From Chamaecrista fasciculata (Eukaryota; Streptophyta; Magnoliopsida; Fabales; Fabaceae): a DNA stretch of 64,000 nt. The position numbers were made by a program, and so were the translations under genes. The stretch spans positions 1 to 64,000 of the forward strand of contig QANZ01000352.1 of NCBI GenBank assembly GCA_003254925.1. Direction: 5' to 3'. The notes under the pieces are model-generated. The model saw nothing but the letters and a program-made list of their open reading frames with translations, was not told where the DNA came from and searched no databases. Numbering within the stretch: the first letter of the stretch is position 1; the number at the start of each line of letters is the position of its first letter. This document shows positions 11,157 through 23,900 of this stretch, piece after piece.

Positions 11157-13238
11157 TCAGTTATCAGCATCAGCTCCACTAAGCAACTCCATGAGCTCGA
11201 CTTTCTTCATCTTTGAAAACCCTTTAATGCCACGAGATTTCGCAAGCGCCCTTAATTCAGACACCTTCAGTGCGTTCAAATCCTCGTGTTGAACCACATG
11301 CCCCTCCTTCCCATGCTCATTATCATAAATTTGTTCAGACTCGTGAGACTCATCCTCCAATGAGTCAGCAATCCCCACATCTGTGAAGAAAAGCTCATCC
11401 TTCGGATCAAGTTCTGGCTCAGAGTCAGACTCCGGCTCGGCATCAACCTCCATACTAGTCTGGTCCTGATAACTCCTAATACTTGGTGAAATTCCATCCA
11501 CATCATCCTCATCATAAGAGACAGGCTGATACGTTAAACGAGGAACAGGTGATCGTCGTTGGAAATTTGAAGGAGGCCTGGCAGCAGTGGAGATGCTGGC
11601 TTCTTGAGTCTTGTCCTTTGGAGCACTATTCAAATTAGAGTGCCTACTGCTTCGTCCTCTCGTGTTTTGGCCACTATCTTGCAATTGCTCTATACTAAAA
11701 TCTTTTCCTCTACTGCCTCCACTCCCTCTCTTCACTTGCTCAACTGAGTGTTTCCTCAGTAGTTTGAGAAGGGAATCCACAGTACCATGCTCTTTACCTT
11801 GCCCTTTGGAGGCTTCAACCTTCTTTTCCTCTTTCGTGGCAGATCTCTCTCTTAGCCGAGCCTGAACCTTTCGGAAAAGCTCAACAATCTCCTTCTCTCT
11901 AGGTCCAGGGGTTGCAGTAGCTTGGGATTTTGGGTTGCTTGAAAGGGATATCAATGGACCATTTTTTGAAGAAAGCATATCTTCTTCAAAGTTTTCGAAG
12001 TTGTCTCTTCCTTCATTGTGTCTGTTTTTATTTCGAGGGAACCCATGCTTGTTTTGCCTTGAGAACTCTGGGTTCCTCCTGGCTTCACATACAAAAGCAC
12101 ACCTTATCCCTCTGATTTTGACATGTGAATGAACTTGGTGATGGCCTTGATAAGAGCGAGAATATACACTAGTTATTCTTCCAGACGCACCTAAATATGG
12201 GAAACACCTGCTTTCTGACACTCCACAACCTGCAATTTCATCAAAATCAATTCAAAAGACAGAGTGAGAAGTTAAGTACTACTGTACTAGAGCAGAAAAC
12301 CTACAACAAAGTACCATTTGATCGTGATGCAAACTAACAAAAGCCACCCTGAAATACAACAATACAGCCTGGACTATAAAGGCTAGTTCAATCGAACTAA
12401 TCATGCTGAAATCATCTTAATTTCAAGTTTTCAACTGCTCTACAAGCAGTTTGCACTAAAAACAAACAAATCCATACTACAACAGTTAATTCAATCATCC
12501 AAGAGGATTTTTTTTCACGCCATACTTCCATTTTGTTAATTTTAGAAAGCATCTTGACCTTAAAAATAAAACCTGTCCCCCATGGATCATAACACAACTT
12601 AACCGTAACAAAATAGGCTACCACAAAGACCAAGTTATTATTTCATCATCGCAATTCTATTATCTACTTCCCGCTAAATGGGTAAGGACGAATAGTTGCA
12701 GGAAACGATATCTATAGCTATCTGCAACAAGCAAGAATATGAAACTTCCATAGTAGCAAAAACAGCATCGTCAAAGCAAAATTATTATGTCTCGACTCTT
12801 GAGAAACAAAGAAAAAACTCGGCTTGAGAAAATGGCACTTCCATGTTTTGACATTTTAACAAATAGATGGTGGGCGGTAGGAGACAATCAAGAACCAATC
12901 AAACTTGGAAACAAAATTGAGAACAACACCGCATAAACAGTGACTAATTAGAATACATCACAAAAATGCGGAAAGAATCACTGAAAATGAAAATACACAC
13001 ACGAAGAATGAAGCTTTCTATTTTTTATTAGAAAATTTCTCCACGAGGGCATGCTGTATGGAAAACCCTAATGATTAGTTTGTAACTTGGTATTTTAAGA
13101 GCAAAGAGTATGAGAAAAAAATAATTTGCGTTTTCTGTTTTACAGTGAAGAACCGAAGACAATGGCGAAAATGGATTGTTACAAATAAAGACACTCACCG
13201 GGAACGTTGTTGGGGACGAAATGAACTGATTGCAACAT
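11157..13238 (-). CDS. RHON1: RHON1-like plastid protein with C-terminal Rho-N domain
   Basis: Two exons (13238-13199 and 12229-11157) give 370 aa beginning MLQSVHFVPNNVPG. The N-terminal 60 residues are rich in Ser, Arg and hydroxylated residues, as expected of a chloroplast transit peptide. A central charged helix includes PREKEIVELFRKVQARLRER and a following VDSLLKLLRKHS block, both typical of the RHON1/BP-73 family. The last 40 residues (LKVSELRALAKSRGIKGFSK, then MKKVELMELL) form the Rho-N fold that binds RNA. The known Arabidopsis member acts in plastid transcript processing and transcription termination with RNase E; the same role here is inferred. An acidic stretch (residues about 265-320) separates the helix from Rho-N. 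It is divergent to SMC1. Confidence 0.86.
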
Positions 13239-14057
13239 TGCTTGAAGAGAGACCCGGGATTCAAAGGCGGTTTTGCATTTTGTCGAACTTAAAAATTGCG
13301 TTTGTTTGAAATTTATATACGTCCATTGATAAGGGATATTTTGGGAAACATGAACTTATTGAGGGCAAAAGTGCGATGACACTTTTTTTTTGAACAAAAA
13401 AAAAATTGTGCAATGACACTGGGCCACAGCAGCACATGGACCGTGAGAGTGGCTATAGCTCATGAGGTTTTTGTCTTTTGGGTTAAATTATGAGTTTTTT
13501 TTTTTGTGAGTTCGATACGTTTTTTGGTAAATCTGCGAGTTCGATTCAATAGAGTAGATATAAAAAAAAAAAANTTATTATTATTTTTTAACTTATAAAT
13601 TATGTATTTTTCCTAATAAAAAAATTGAATACCCAAAAATATTTACTCATGAAATATTGCATAATTAAGAACAAATAAAAAAACATGTTGCAAACCATTG
13701 CAAAAAAAAAATGCTGGAAAACATTTAATTTAAAGGAATCAATTTAAACAGAGTTTTCTTTTTGGTATATTTTTATTAAGAAGTTCATCAATAAAAATTA
13801 TAGTTTAAAGAAATTTATTGTAAAAATATAAGAGATTTCGTTATCAGGACAATTTGATGAATGAGGTTACTTGCCTAAAAAACACATGATACCCATTTTT
13901 TTCCTAACTTTTGACGATCAAATTAATTAAAATAAAACTTTAAAATAATTTGAAACTAAATGAAAATTCACTTAATTAACCCACAAAATGGAGGAAATGG
14001 AAATTAAAACGAGAAGTTTTTTTTCTTTTTCTTTTGGCCTGAAAATTAAAACGAGAA
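13239..14057. other. intergenic region between RHON1-like and SMC1
   Basis: This is divergent promoter space. It contains two well-formed micro-insertions (13371-13420 and 14001-14060), a possible third (13508-13545, gagttcgat repeated around a 20-nt T-rich insert), and a single N at 13574 next to a poly(A) run. No gene was seen. Confidence 0.5.
13371..13420. repeat. oligo(T)/(A) micro-insertion with 13-bp direct repeats
   Basis: gtgcgatgacact (13371-13383) and gtgcaatgacact (13408-13420), 12 of 13 identical, flank a 24-nt insert made of T8-gaac-A10-tt. On the minus strand the insert holds gttcaaaaaaaa, the same tail as the insert at 52391-52409. Confidence 0.65.
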
Positions 14058-14060
14058 GTT
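14001..14060 (-). repeat. oligo(A) micro-insertion with 18-bp direct repeats
   Basis: aaattaaaacgagaagtt is perfectly repeated at 14001-14018 and 14043-14060. The 24-nt insert reads, on the minus strand, tcaggccaaaag followed by an A-rich tail. The tcaggcc start is shared with the insert at 24927-24943. Confidence 0.8.
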
Positions 14061-14480
14061 GAAGGTGCACTTTTGGTCCCATAACTTTTGTTAAGGTCTC
14101 AATTTGGTCCCATAATTTTTTTTATTGCACTTTTGGTCTCATATCTTTTACTCAAGTTGAAGATTTTGTACCTTGTTACACTTTTGGTCTCATATCTTTG
14201 ACTCATGTTGTAAAATTGGTCTTATATCCTTTAGTCAAGTTATAGAATTGGTCTCATATCTTTGGGCAAAATGTAGAATTGGTCTGATATTTTTGGATCA
14301 AATGGGATTAGCAGTGAAACTTTTTGCAAAGATATAAGACCAGTTCTGCGACCTGACCAAAAGTGATACGGGACCAAATCTGTAACTTTTCCCAAAGATA
14401 TGGACAAAAAATGCAAGAAAAAAGTTATGGGATCAAATTGAGACCTGAACAAAAGCTATGGATCAAAAGTGTACTTTGAC
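14058..14480. mobile_element. fold-back MITE, GGTCCCATAACTTTTG family
   Basis: The arms start with ggtgcacttttggtcccata and end with its degenerate complement (atcaaaagtgtactttgac). Several ggtctcatatcttt units lie in the left half and agatatgggacc-type units in the right. It closely resembles 40829-41270. It is non-coding and has no clear target duplication. Confidence 0.7.
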
Positions 14481-14519
14481 ATATGTTTTTTGTTTTTTTT
14501 TCTTTTTTTCTTTTAAGAC

Positions 14520-14933
14520 CCTTCAATATCGCGCCGTTGGCCCCGTAGTGACAGTAAGAAAGACTCAACGTCCACTTGCAGAGAAATGTGTCTTCTCACT
14601 TCCCCAAATTCCTCCCGCCAATTCTTCGTAGCACTCCTCTCTCACCCTCGTAATTTCTAAACCCTATTTTTGCCCAATTCAATCAAACCATTTTCCTGAA
14701 ATTTTCTGCCCCTGTCTTCCCGCCACTCTCTCTTCCTTGGCTTTCTGTGCCATGGATTGACTTCCTAGATCTTTTGAAACTACTTGTCTTCCGCGATCAA
14801 TTCAACTCTTGTTTATACTTCTGCTCACTTGCTGTTGCTGAAGTTGAACTTCACTTTCATTTTACCGGGGGAATTTCGCCCGTCTCCGCGCACAAACCTA
14901 GTTGCCAAAGTTAGGGTTTCGTAAAACCAAATC
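14520..14933 (+). promoter_or_regulatory. SMC1 proximal promoter and 5' leader
   Basis: CT-rich leader sequence precedes the start codon at 14934. It includes ctcccgcca (14612-14620) and cttcccgcca (14715-14724), each one base off an E2F consensus, which would suit an S-phase cohesin gene. No TATA box is evident. The regulatory reading is tentative. Confidence 0.35.
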
Positions 14934-17900
14934 ATGCCGTCCCTAATATCCCCTGGAAAAATCCATCGCCTGGAGATGGAAAATTTCAAGTCCTACAAGG
15001 GTTTTCAAGTTATTGGTCCTTTTTATGACTTCACTGCAATTATCGGTCCTAATGGTGCTGGCAAATCAAACCTTATGGATGCAATTAGCTTTGTGCTCGG
15101 TGTAAGGACGGGCCAGCTGCGTGGGGCTCAACTCAAGGACTTAATCTACGCGTTCGATGACAAGGAAAAGGAGCAGAAGGGACGGAGGGCGTTCGTTCGT
15201 TTGGTTTATCAGCTGGGCAATGAGTCCGAGATCCAATTCACCAGGACCATCACGAGCTCTGGTGGAAGCGAGTACCGGATTGACGGGAGCCTTGTAACAT
15301 GGGACGTGTACAATGCTAGACTGAAGTCATTTGGTATTCTTGTCAAGGCTCGCAATTTCTTGGTGTTTCAGGTTACTATAAAGCGTGAATGGTTTTTTAT
15401 ATGAATCTCTATTTCAGACTCTGGTAGTGTGTAGTTACAAGTGATCTCAGTTTCTAATTATTCTAAACAGTATTTGGTGGTACTGGTAACTATAAAGCAT
15501 AAGACACCTATCTTTAGGCATTCCGTATGTTGGACACTGGTAACACACCGGCTGTTGTGTACTTGTGTTCAACAAACTATGTGGAATCTTTTCTTTTTTT
15601 AAGAAAAAAGAAGACAAATCCTTTGGTTCGGACACTGGCCGGAGACAGATGACCTTAAAAAAAGAATGGCGACAGAAGACAAAAAGGAATGAGAGATCAG
15701 TAACCCTATCTTGTTAAGATAAAGTTACTTTGTAATGGTTATTTGTTTCACAATTTGAATAACATAGTCAACATCTATTCATTAAGTGGATTTTCTTAAA
15801 AAATAATTGTATGAGATACCTAGAATATAGTTCATGCTGTCCTTTTTTCTTTCAAAAGTATATTATTGGTACTACTAATGGAAGGTTTGGAGTATTAGGA
15901 TTTGAGTATGACTCATGTGATATATTTTACCGAGTTCTCCTATCCATTGAGAGATGCCTAAACTATACAGAGTTCCCTTGAAGTTAAAACATAACCAAAA
16001 TACCCTTTAGAATTATTTTGGCTTCTTTTATTAAAAATAAAACTTATTAGCAAATGTATTTTTAGAATTTTATTTCTTCTTATTTATCTTGTAGTGAAAA
16101 TCATAAATCCAATTTCTTAAGTTAAAGAATTTACTATTTTATATTAGTCAAATACATACTTAATAATTGTCTTGATATATAAATAGTGAATACAAGGGTA
16201 TCTTGGTCGAAATAGGTGTAATTGTTACTTATCTTTCATTCAGAGAGGTCAGTATATGGCATGCTTTTATTTTAGGGATGGAGAATGTAATTTTTCTAAA
16301 TAGAAGGGAGGGCTGTGTAATTTGGATGTGTCTCCAACGAAGCGAGAGTAACTTCCTATTATATATATACTGTCAGAAAATATTAAATGTTTTTTGAAGT
16401 TTGCCATGCCAAAATGTTAACCCCTCTTGTGTACTGAACTACTTGCTGAAATTGACCAATTAACCTTCTTATACAGGGTGATGTGGAATCTATTGCATCC
16501 AAAAACCCAAAAGAGCTTACTGGCCTTCTTGAGCAAATTTCTGGCTCTGACGAGCTCAAGAGAGACTATGAGCAATTTGAAGAAGAAAAGGTCAGAGCTG
16601 AAGAACAATCAGCACTTGTTTATCAGAAGAAGAAGACAGTAGTTATGGAGAGAAAGCAGAAGAAAGAACAAAAGGAAGAAGCAGAGAAACATCTCCGCTT
16701 GCAGGATCAACTCGTAAATATATCTGTTTCCTAGTTTTCTTATTTGATGCAGCTCTGTCTTATTTATCTATGAACTGTTCTATTCTTCTCTCTTTGGTTA
16801 TTGCCTGACTGAATAAAGACAAGGCTATGTATCTCGTTTAACTAAAAAGAAAATGACCATATTTGAAGAAAAGCAGAATTACAGCCTTTTTTTTTCTTTT
16901 TTTTTCTTACTCTCTTAAATCATAGTAGATTGCCAATGCCATTGATGATTAAATGTTCACTGAGTTGGCCAGGGAACAAGGTACTAAAGAACTATACTAA
17001 AAAGTCTACCATCCAACTGAAAAGGGCAATGAAAAATATTAGATGATTAAGTCTTAGGTATTCCATTTATAAATAGATTCCAAGGAAAAAAGCTCCATGG
17101 TCAGAGCAGAAAAAAATATAAATTTAGGAAAATTGAATCATTGCACATAAGTTGATAATGTCTTAATTAATTGCATTTGACCTGCATGCTCTCCATGCCT
17201 TTAGTTTCTCATGATTTTTAAGTTGGGAATGATATGCTATATGAAGCAGTTGGGCGTCGCTGCAGAGACTATTTTTTTGCTAGGACCTCTGCAGTAAGCT
17301 GAATATGAAAATTATCTTTAACTGAAGAAATTTGGAACTGACATTATGATTTTTGTTGCAAATTGCTGTATCAAATATTTTTGTGGGATACTAATATGTG
17401 TGGGTTTAATATTATTTTATGACACATTGATGTCCTGGTGTGCATGGTGGACATTTATTTGTGTCTCTGCACTTTTCAATGTTCTTCAGTCCATAAATTA
17501 ATTACTTGTACTAGTATGAAGAGGCAAGTGCTTTGTTGAATGTCATTTTCAGCTTTCCATTAGGATTTGTGTGCAAGTAATGTTTAATGATGCATTTCCT
17601 TTGCATTCTCACTCTGGTCAGACTTTACATGGTGAACTTCTCAAGTATCTATTTGTTTGTTTGTTTTTTGTTGCAGAGAACTATAAAGCAAGAGCATTTC
17701 TTGTGGCAGTTGTTCAATATAGAAAAAGATATTGAAAAGATCACTGATGATCTTGAGGATGAGAGGAGAAGTCGAGAGGGTCTCATGGAGGAACTTGACA
17801 ATTTTGAAGCTGAGGCTAGTAAAAGAAAGAAAGAACAGGCAAAATATCTGAAAGAGATTGCACAATGTGAAAAGAGAATTACCGAGAGGAGCAACAAACT

Positions 17901-20900
17901 TGACAAGAGTGTGAGTTTTATTTTATCTTGGGCAGGAAGGGATAAAGATAAGATGATTGTTGACACTTTCTTTTCAGCCCTTACTTTTGACAAGCATAAG
18001 TTGATTCTATGTTTTGCTCCTTGAACTTCATTACTTTTCTTTAAATTCGACGGGGGAGAAGATTATGTTTAAAATTCTAATTTTCAGTTTAGAGCATTGT
18101 TTGATAATGGTTTTACCAATATAGTTTACATTTAAAAGGGAGAAACATGATGGGTTTTGCAATATCTTCACTACGAGAGATGATCATCTTGAGTACATTG
18201 TCTATGCATATTTCATAGATGGAGATAATTCATTGCAACGTGTGAGAATGTGGGAATGAAAGGATGTGATGGAAATGAAGAATCATGTGTTAACAATTGA
18301 AATGATAAAAGAAAGATCTGTGGGGCCACAAAAGGAGCTAATATTGGAAAATAAAACCTGTATCTGACTAATTTCTTGAAGATCATCTTTGAATGAAATC
18401 TTGATCTTTATTCTTTTTCTTCTCCCCTTAAAAGGCAAGGCATCTTTTGTTGGCCATATTTCAGTATGAATTATTCTTCATAGTGACCTCTAATTTATAA
18501 AATTGAGTGGCACTTGTGAGCTCAACAGTAATGCCAGTTGACTTGTGATTGGATTGACTGACATCTATGCTTCTTTTTTCCTGACCTTCGTTTAATTTGA
18601 TGATCTTACTTCAGCTTGTCAATTGTGTTTGTTATTAACACCAAGAGATTCAACTGTTTGTTTTTCTGGTTCTCTGTTCTGTTTGCAGCAACCTGAGCTT
18701 CTGAAGTTGAAGGAGGAAATGTCTCGTATTAACTCAAAAATAAAAAAGGGGAAGAAAGAGTTGGATAGAAAAAGAGAAGAACGGAGGAAACATGCTGGTG
18801 AAATAACAAATTTGCAGAGAGGTATACGAGATCTCACTGCAAAATTGGAAGATCTGCAAGAAAAAAGTCGGGATGTTGGCAATGAACTAAAGTTGGATGG
18901 CAGTGACTTGGAAGAATATTTTCGAATGTGAGTATGTATTACCCAATGTATTTATTAATTTTCTATTTCTATTTGCATTATGTATTTGAGTTATAAACTA
19001 GAATGCTCTTAATGATTTCTTGTGAAACCCCACTTATGCAATGTGTAATGTTTAAGGAAAATTAGTCTTCTTATTTTTCAGTCCTTAATTATGCTGGTCT
19101 GGGAGATAATTATTTGTTAGGGGTATTAGGTAAAGCTATTTTTCAAACTATAAATATTGTTCTCTTATTGTTTGAGGCAAGTCATTTGTGTTTAAACTGT
19201 GAAATGATCTGTGAGTGTCAAAAAAATAAAGTTTCATTGACTGGAACTCTTTAACATTTATGGCATCTCTTTCCATTTTTTGGGCCTCCCTTCTTCCCTC
19301 CCATTTTGGATTTGTCGATGAAAATGTTTCTGTTACAGCAAAGAGGAAGCTGGGATGAAAACTGCAAAGCTCAGAGAGGAGAAGGAGCTTCTGGACAGGC
19401 AGCAACATGCAGATAGTGAAGCTCAAAAAAATTTGGATGAAAACCTTCAGCAATTGAGAAATAGGGAGTCTGAACTGAACTCACAGGAAGAACAAATGCA
19501 AACAAGGTTGAAAAAAATTCTTGATAATTCTACAAAACAAAAGGATGACCTTGCAAGCTTGAAAAAAGATCTGCGTGTGATGGAGGACAAGCATCGAGAT
19601 TCCCGGTAATTTAACTAGTTCTATGTTTTGCTTGAGTTTATGTAGGTTAGAGGCTTAGAGCTTCAGACTATTTTGAAGCACTTTTATCAAAACCCTGATA
19701 GGCCAATGTGCTTATCTTATTTCGGGGAAAAGGGGGATGGAGATGATACAGGGGGTTGGAGTCGTACGGTTGTACAGACTACAGACTTTGCTGAAGAATT
19801 TCTGAACTTTTAAGATGTGTTATTTTTTTTTTTTGTGCAGGAAAAAATATGAAAATTTGAAGCTAAAAATCGGTGAAATAGAAAATCAACTACGTGAATT
19901 CAAGGCTGATAGATACGAAAATGAGAGAGATGCAAGGCTGTCTCAGGCTGTGGAGAGTCTCAAACGCCTGTTTCAAGGAGTACATGGTCGCATGACTGAT
20001 CTTTGTAGGCCAACCCAGAAGAAGTATAACCTAGCTGTTACTGTTGCTATGGGTAAATTTATGGATGCAGTTCTAGTGGAGGATGAAAAGACTGGAAAGG
20101 AATGCATCAAGGTGCTAATGTGTTTTCCTTATATACTGTTCTGTCCTAAAGTGTTCATCTTTTCTAATGACTAGTTAATGGACGTCTAGAATTGACTGTT
20201 TTAGGTTGCTTCTGTCCTTCCAGTAGAGTCTATGATTGACAGGAGTTATAGGGTCTGTTTGATTCCCTTTCCACAAAACTGTTTTCTTTTTAAAAAAAAA
20301 AAAACTAAAACATTTGTTTGATTACATTTTTTTTATTTGGTTTTAAAATTCAAAGAATAAAAAACTGTTTTTAAAACCTAAAAAACAGATCACTATTAAA
20401 AGGTGTTCTGAAATCCCAAAACAATTTTAAAAAATTATTTTTAAAGGTGGGAATCAAACAGGCCCATAATTTCCTTTTTGAAGTTTTATGCCTTCGCTAA
20501 GTTGATCATGTTGCCTATATTAATTGACATGATGTTTGCCTTGCTTCTCTACAGTATTTGAAAGACCAAAGGCTTCCTCCCATGACGTTTATTCCTCTGC
20601 AATCAGTTCGTGTGAAGCCAATAATTGAGAGATTGCGCACATTAGGTGGAACAGCAAAGCTAATTTTTGATGTCATTCAATATCCTTTTTCACTAGTGAT
20701 TGCTTTGAAGATCCTTTTGTGCTTTTTTTTTGACTGATGAACAATGTGAATATTGTCATAATGCTTGAATAATTTGGAATCTGATAACCCACCTATCTCT
20801 ATTTTGCTATGTGCTGTTTGTATAGCCATTACATATTTTTGGTTTATGAGCTTTCAGCTGGCATTGAAGTTGTGTGTAAACAGTGTGTAATCTCCTTCTA

Positions 20901-23900
20901 AAGAAAATGATTAACTAGGTGTTTTCATGGGCTGAGTTATCATGTTTGTCTTGGTTATGAATTTGTAGCTTCCTTTCATCAAAATTCCCTCATATTGAGT
21001 CAAATTTATGACTTCCTAGAAAGACAAATTCAAAATCTTTCCTTTTTGACTTGGTGGTTTATCAAGCATTAAGCATAGCTCATTTATGTATTTTCTCTTT
21101 TGATTCTCTGTGTTACTGTAGATCATTGACATCCTCAATTTTTTTTTCATGATTATCATTTGTTAGTAAATTTTATGCTTTAATGAACTGAAAGAAGCTT
21201 TAAGCTTTTCAACTTAACTAGTGCAAGTTTGATTCTGCTCTGGAGAAGGCAATTCTCTTTGCTGTTGGGAATACTCTTGTTTGTGATGATCTTGAGGAAG
21301 CCAAAGTTTTGAGCTGGAGTGGTGAGAGGTTCAAAGGTGATAATGGACTTTCTTACCTTTTTTTTTTTAATAAATTGTTGGTTTCATTGTCATTCAAATA
21401 TGTCAGCAGTTGAATCTAATGGAATTACTTTAGTGTTTCTACTTTCCTCTATTATTTTACTTCTTTGGTTTTTTATTAATATTATCTTTCCTAGAGGAGC
21501 TCACATTTTTTTTTAATTTTCACCTAGCATTCTTTAGATATCATTTGAAAAAAAATGGTTTGGCCAAAGGACATTCATGTTATGATTTTCTTTACCTGGA
21601 ATTTAAACTGTCTTATGTTCTTTGATTAGTTGTAACTGTGGACGGAACTCTGCTGACAAAGTCTGGCACTATGACTGGTGGCACTAGTGGTGGAATGGAG
21701 GCTAAATCAAAACAGTGGGATGACAAAAAGATTGAAGGTTTGTATCATTTTCAATTTTGGGTACAATTAAAACAAGTTTTCTCCCGCAATAACAATGATG
21801 TTTTTAGGCATTAAGAAAAGACAAGAGCAGTACGAGTCAGAGTTGGAAGAGGTAGGGTCAATAAGAGATATGCACCTGAAGGAGTCTGAAGCATCCGGAA
21901 AGATTACTGGACTTGAAAAGAAAATTCAGTATGCTGAGATTGAGAAGGTAACTCATTCTCTCTGTAGAGTAAATTACAATTTACTACAGTGTGGTTTGGC
22001 TCATTTGCACTCCGATATCCTATAACTTGTAAGTTTGCATTCTGGCACATTGTGGGTTAAATCATATGCACACCAGTAATTGGTACCATGTGATTTCATT
22101 CCGTCATCTTGTGGACAGAATAAGATACTTGCAAGTCCCATGACCCCTAAAATACCCCTGAAAAGACAGTTAAATAAATGCCACTTTTGGCGGGGCAATA
22201 AAATGAGAGAAGAGAAACTTTATTACACTGCGGGCTTTTCTTTGTACTCTGCTTATGGAATTTCAATCACACCATATTTTAATGTTTCTAATTTTGACCA
22301 GAAAAGCATTGGAGATAAACTTTCAAATTTGAGGAAAGAAAAAGAGACAATTAAAGAAGAAATTAAACGTATCAGCCCAGAACTTCAGAAGGTTAGGTGA
22401 CATTGACAAGGACTCTTTCTTTATTCATAGCAGTATATTTGTAGACCTAACTGGTTACTTGCTTATTCTTTCTTTGGTTGCCCACCCGGCACCTGGGACT
22501 TTGTTTATTCTTTGCAGTTGAATGATGCTGTTAATAAGAGGAATGCAGAAATTGGTAAGCTGGAGAAGAGGATCAATGAGATTACTGATAGGATTTATAA
22601 AGATTTCAGCAAGTCAGTTGGAGTTGCTAACATCCGTGAGTATGAAGAAAATCAACTCAAGTCTGCTCAAAATCTAGCAGAGGAGAGGCTAAGCTTGAGT
22701 AGCCAGCTTTCAAAATTAAAATACCAGTGCGTTCCTTATTCCTTTTATTTTTTTTATTGGACCTCAGTTTCTGGGAGGGGTTATATTAATGTGTTATTTG
22801 AGCCTGCAACCAAGCCCTTTTATGCTTCCCAAAAAATCTATTTGAATGCTTGCAATACAAGTTTGAACTGGTGTCAAGTTGGAGATTTAAAGGATTATGT
22901 GATTGTTCTGACTCGTTATAAAAACTTAAACTTAATTTTGAGGGTTACGTCTTAACTTCAATTGAAGTCTATTAGTTGCTTTTAAACCTTATCTATGATA
23001 GGATTCCTTTGCTGAAAATGCTTGAGACTGAAACTACAGCCCCTCTTTTCATTCAAATATGAAGAACACTACAATTAACAGGACCGGACAGCAAATAAAA
23101 CACAGACACAGTGAAATAAGAACATTAATGCAGAAAAATAACATATGTTGGACGTTCGAGAGGCCAGACTCTCCCAGAGTTTCCTCCAAGTAATTCCCTA
23201 AACCTCCACACCAGCTTCCTTTCCCATATAAGCATGCCCACGACCTCCCTCCACCAAAGTGTCAGAATCCGTTATGCCTAGCATTCCCACTTTCTCCATA
23301 CTGTCCTTCATGCCTTTTCCTCTCCTTCTGTATACTTGTGTCTCATCACCACCCAGCCCAACTGTCTTGGGCCCAATTCCTGATTTCTTGCCCCTTCTCT
23401 TGTAAGTATTAAGTTCAGCAACACCCCCAGGCCCATCAATCTATTAATATTATTTCTTCATTTACTTTTCAGGTTGGAGTATGAGCAAAATCGAGACATG
23501 ACTTCACGAATTAGAGAACTGGAATCTTCTTTAAGTGCTTTAGAAAATGATTTAAAACAGGTACAGAACAAAGAGGCTGAATTAAAGTCAGCTGCTGAGA
23601 AAGGTACTGAAGATATTAACCAGTTGAAGGAAGAAGCTCAAGGTATATTTTTGGTGCTTCTTGGTTTTACATTATGATATTATCTTGATTAAATGCTATT
23701 ATTAATCCATATCAGTTTTTTCCCCCTTCTGTTGGGGGGAAGTGTAACCAGGGTGAGAGGGTCAAGACTTGGTTATTTGCCATTGCCATTTGAAATTGAT
23801 GACAACTGAGTTTTCATAGTTTTGATAGAAGCAGACCTGCTCCCACTTCCCATTTATTTTTTCCCCCTTGTGAGTTTAGTTGTTCTATTTTTTGCAGAGT

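Noticed and set aside
22080-22400. Longer SMC1 exon 11 starting upstream (frame begins at 22080)
   Set aside because: The frame before 22302 does not match SMC1; the acceptor gaccag at 22301 gives a phase-correct 90-nt exon.
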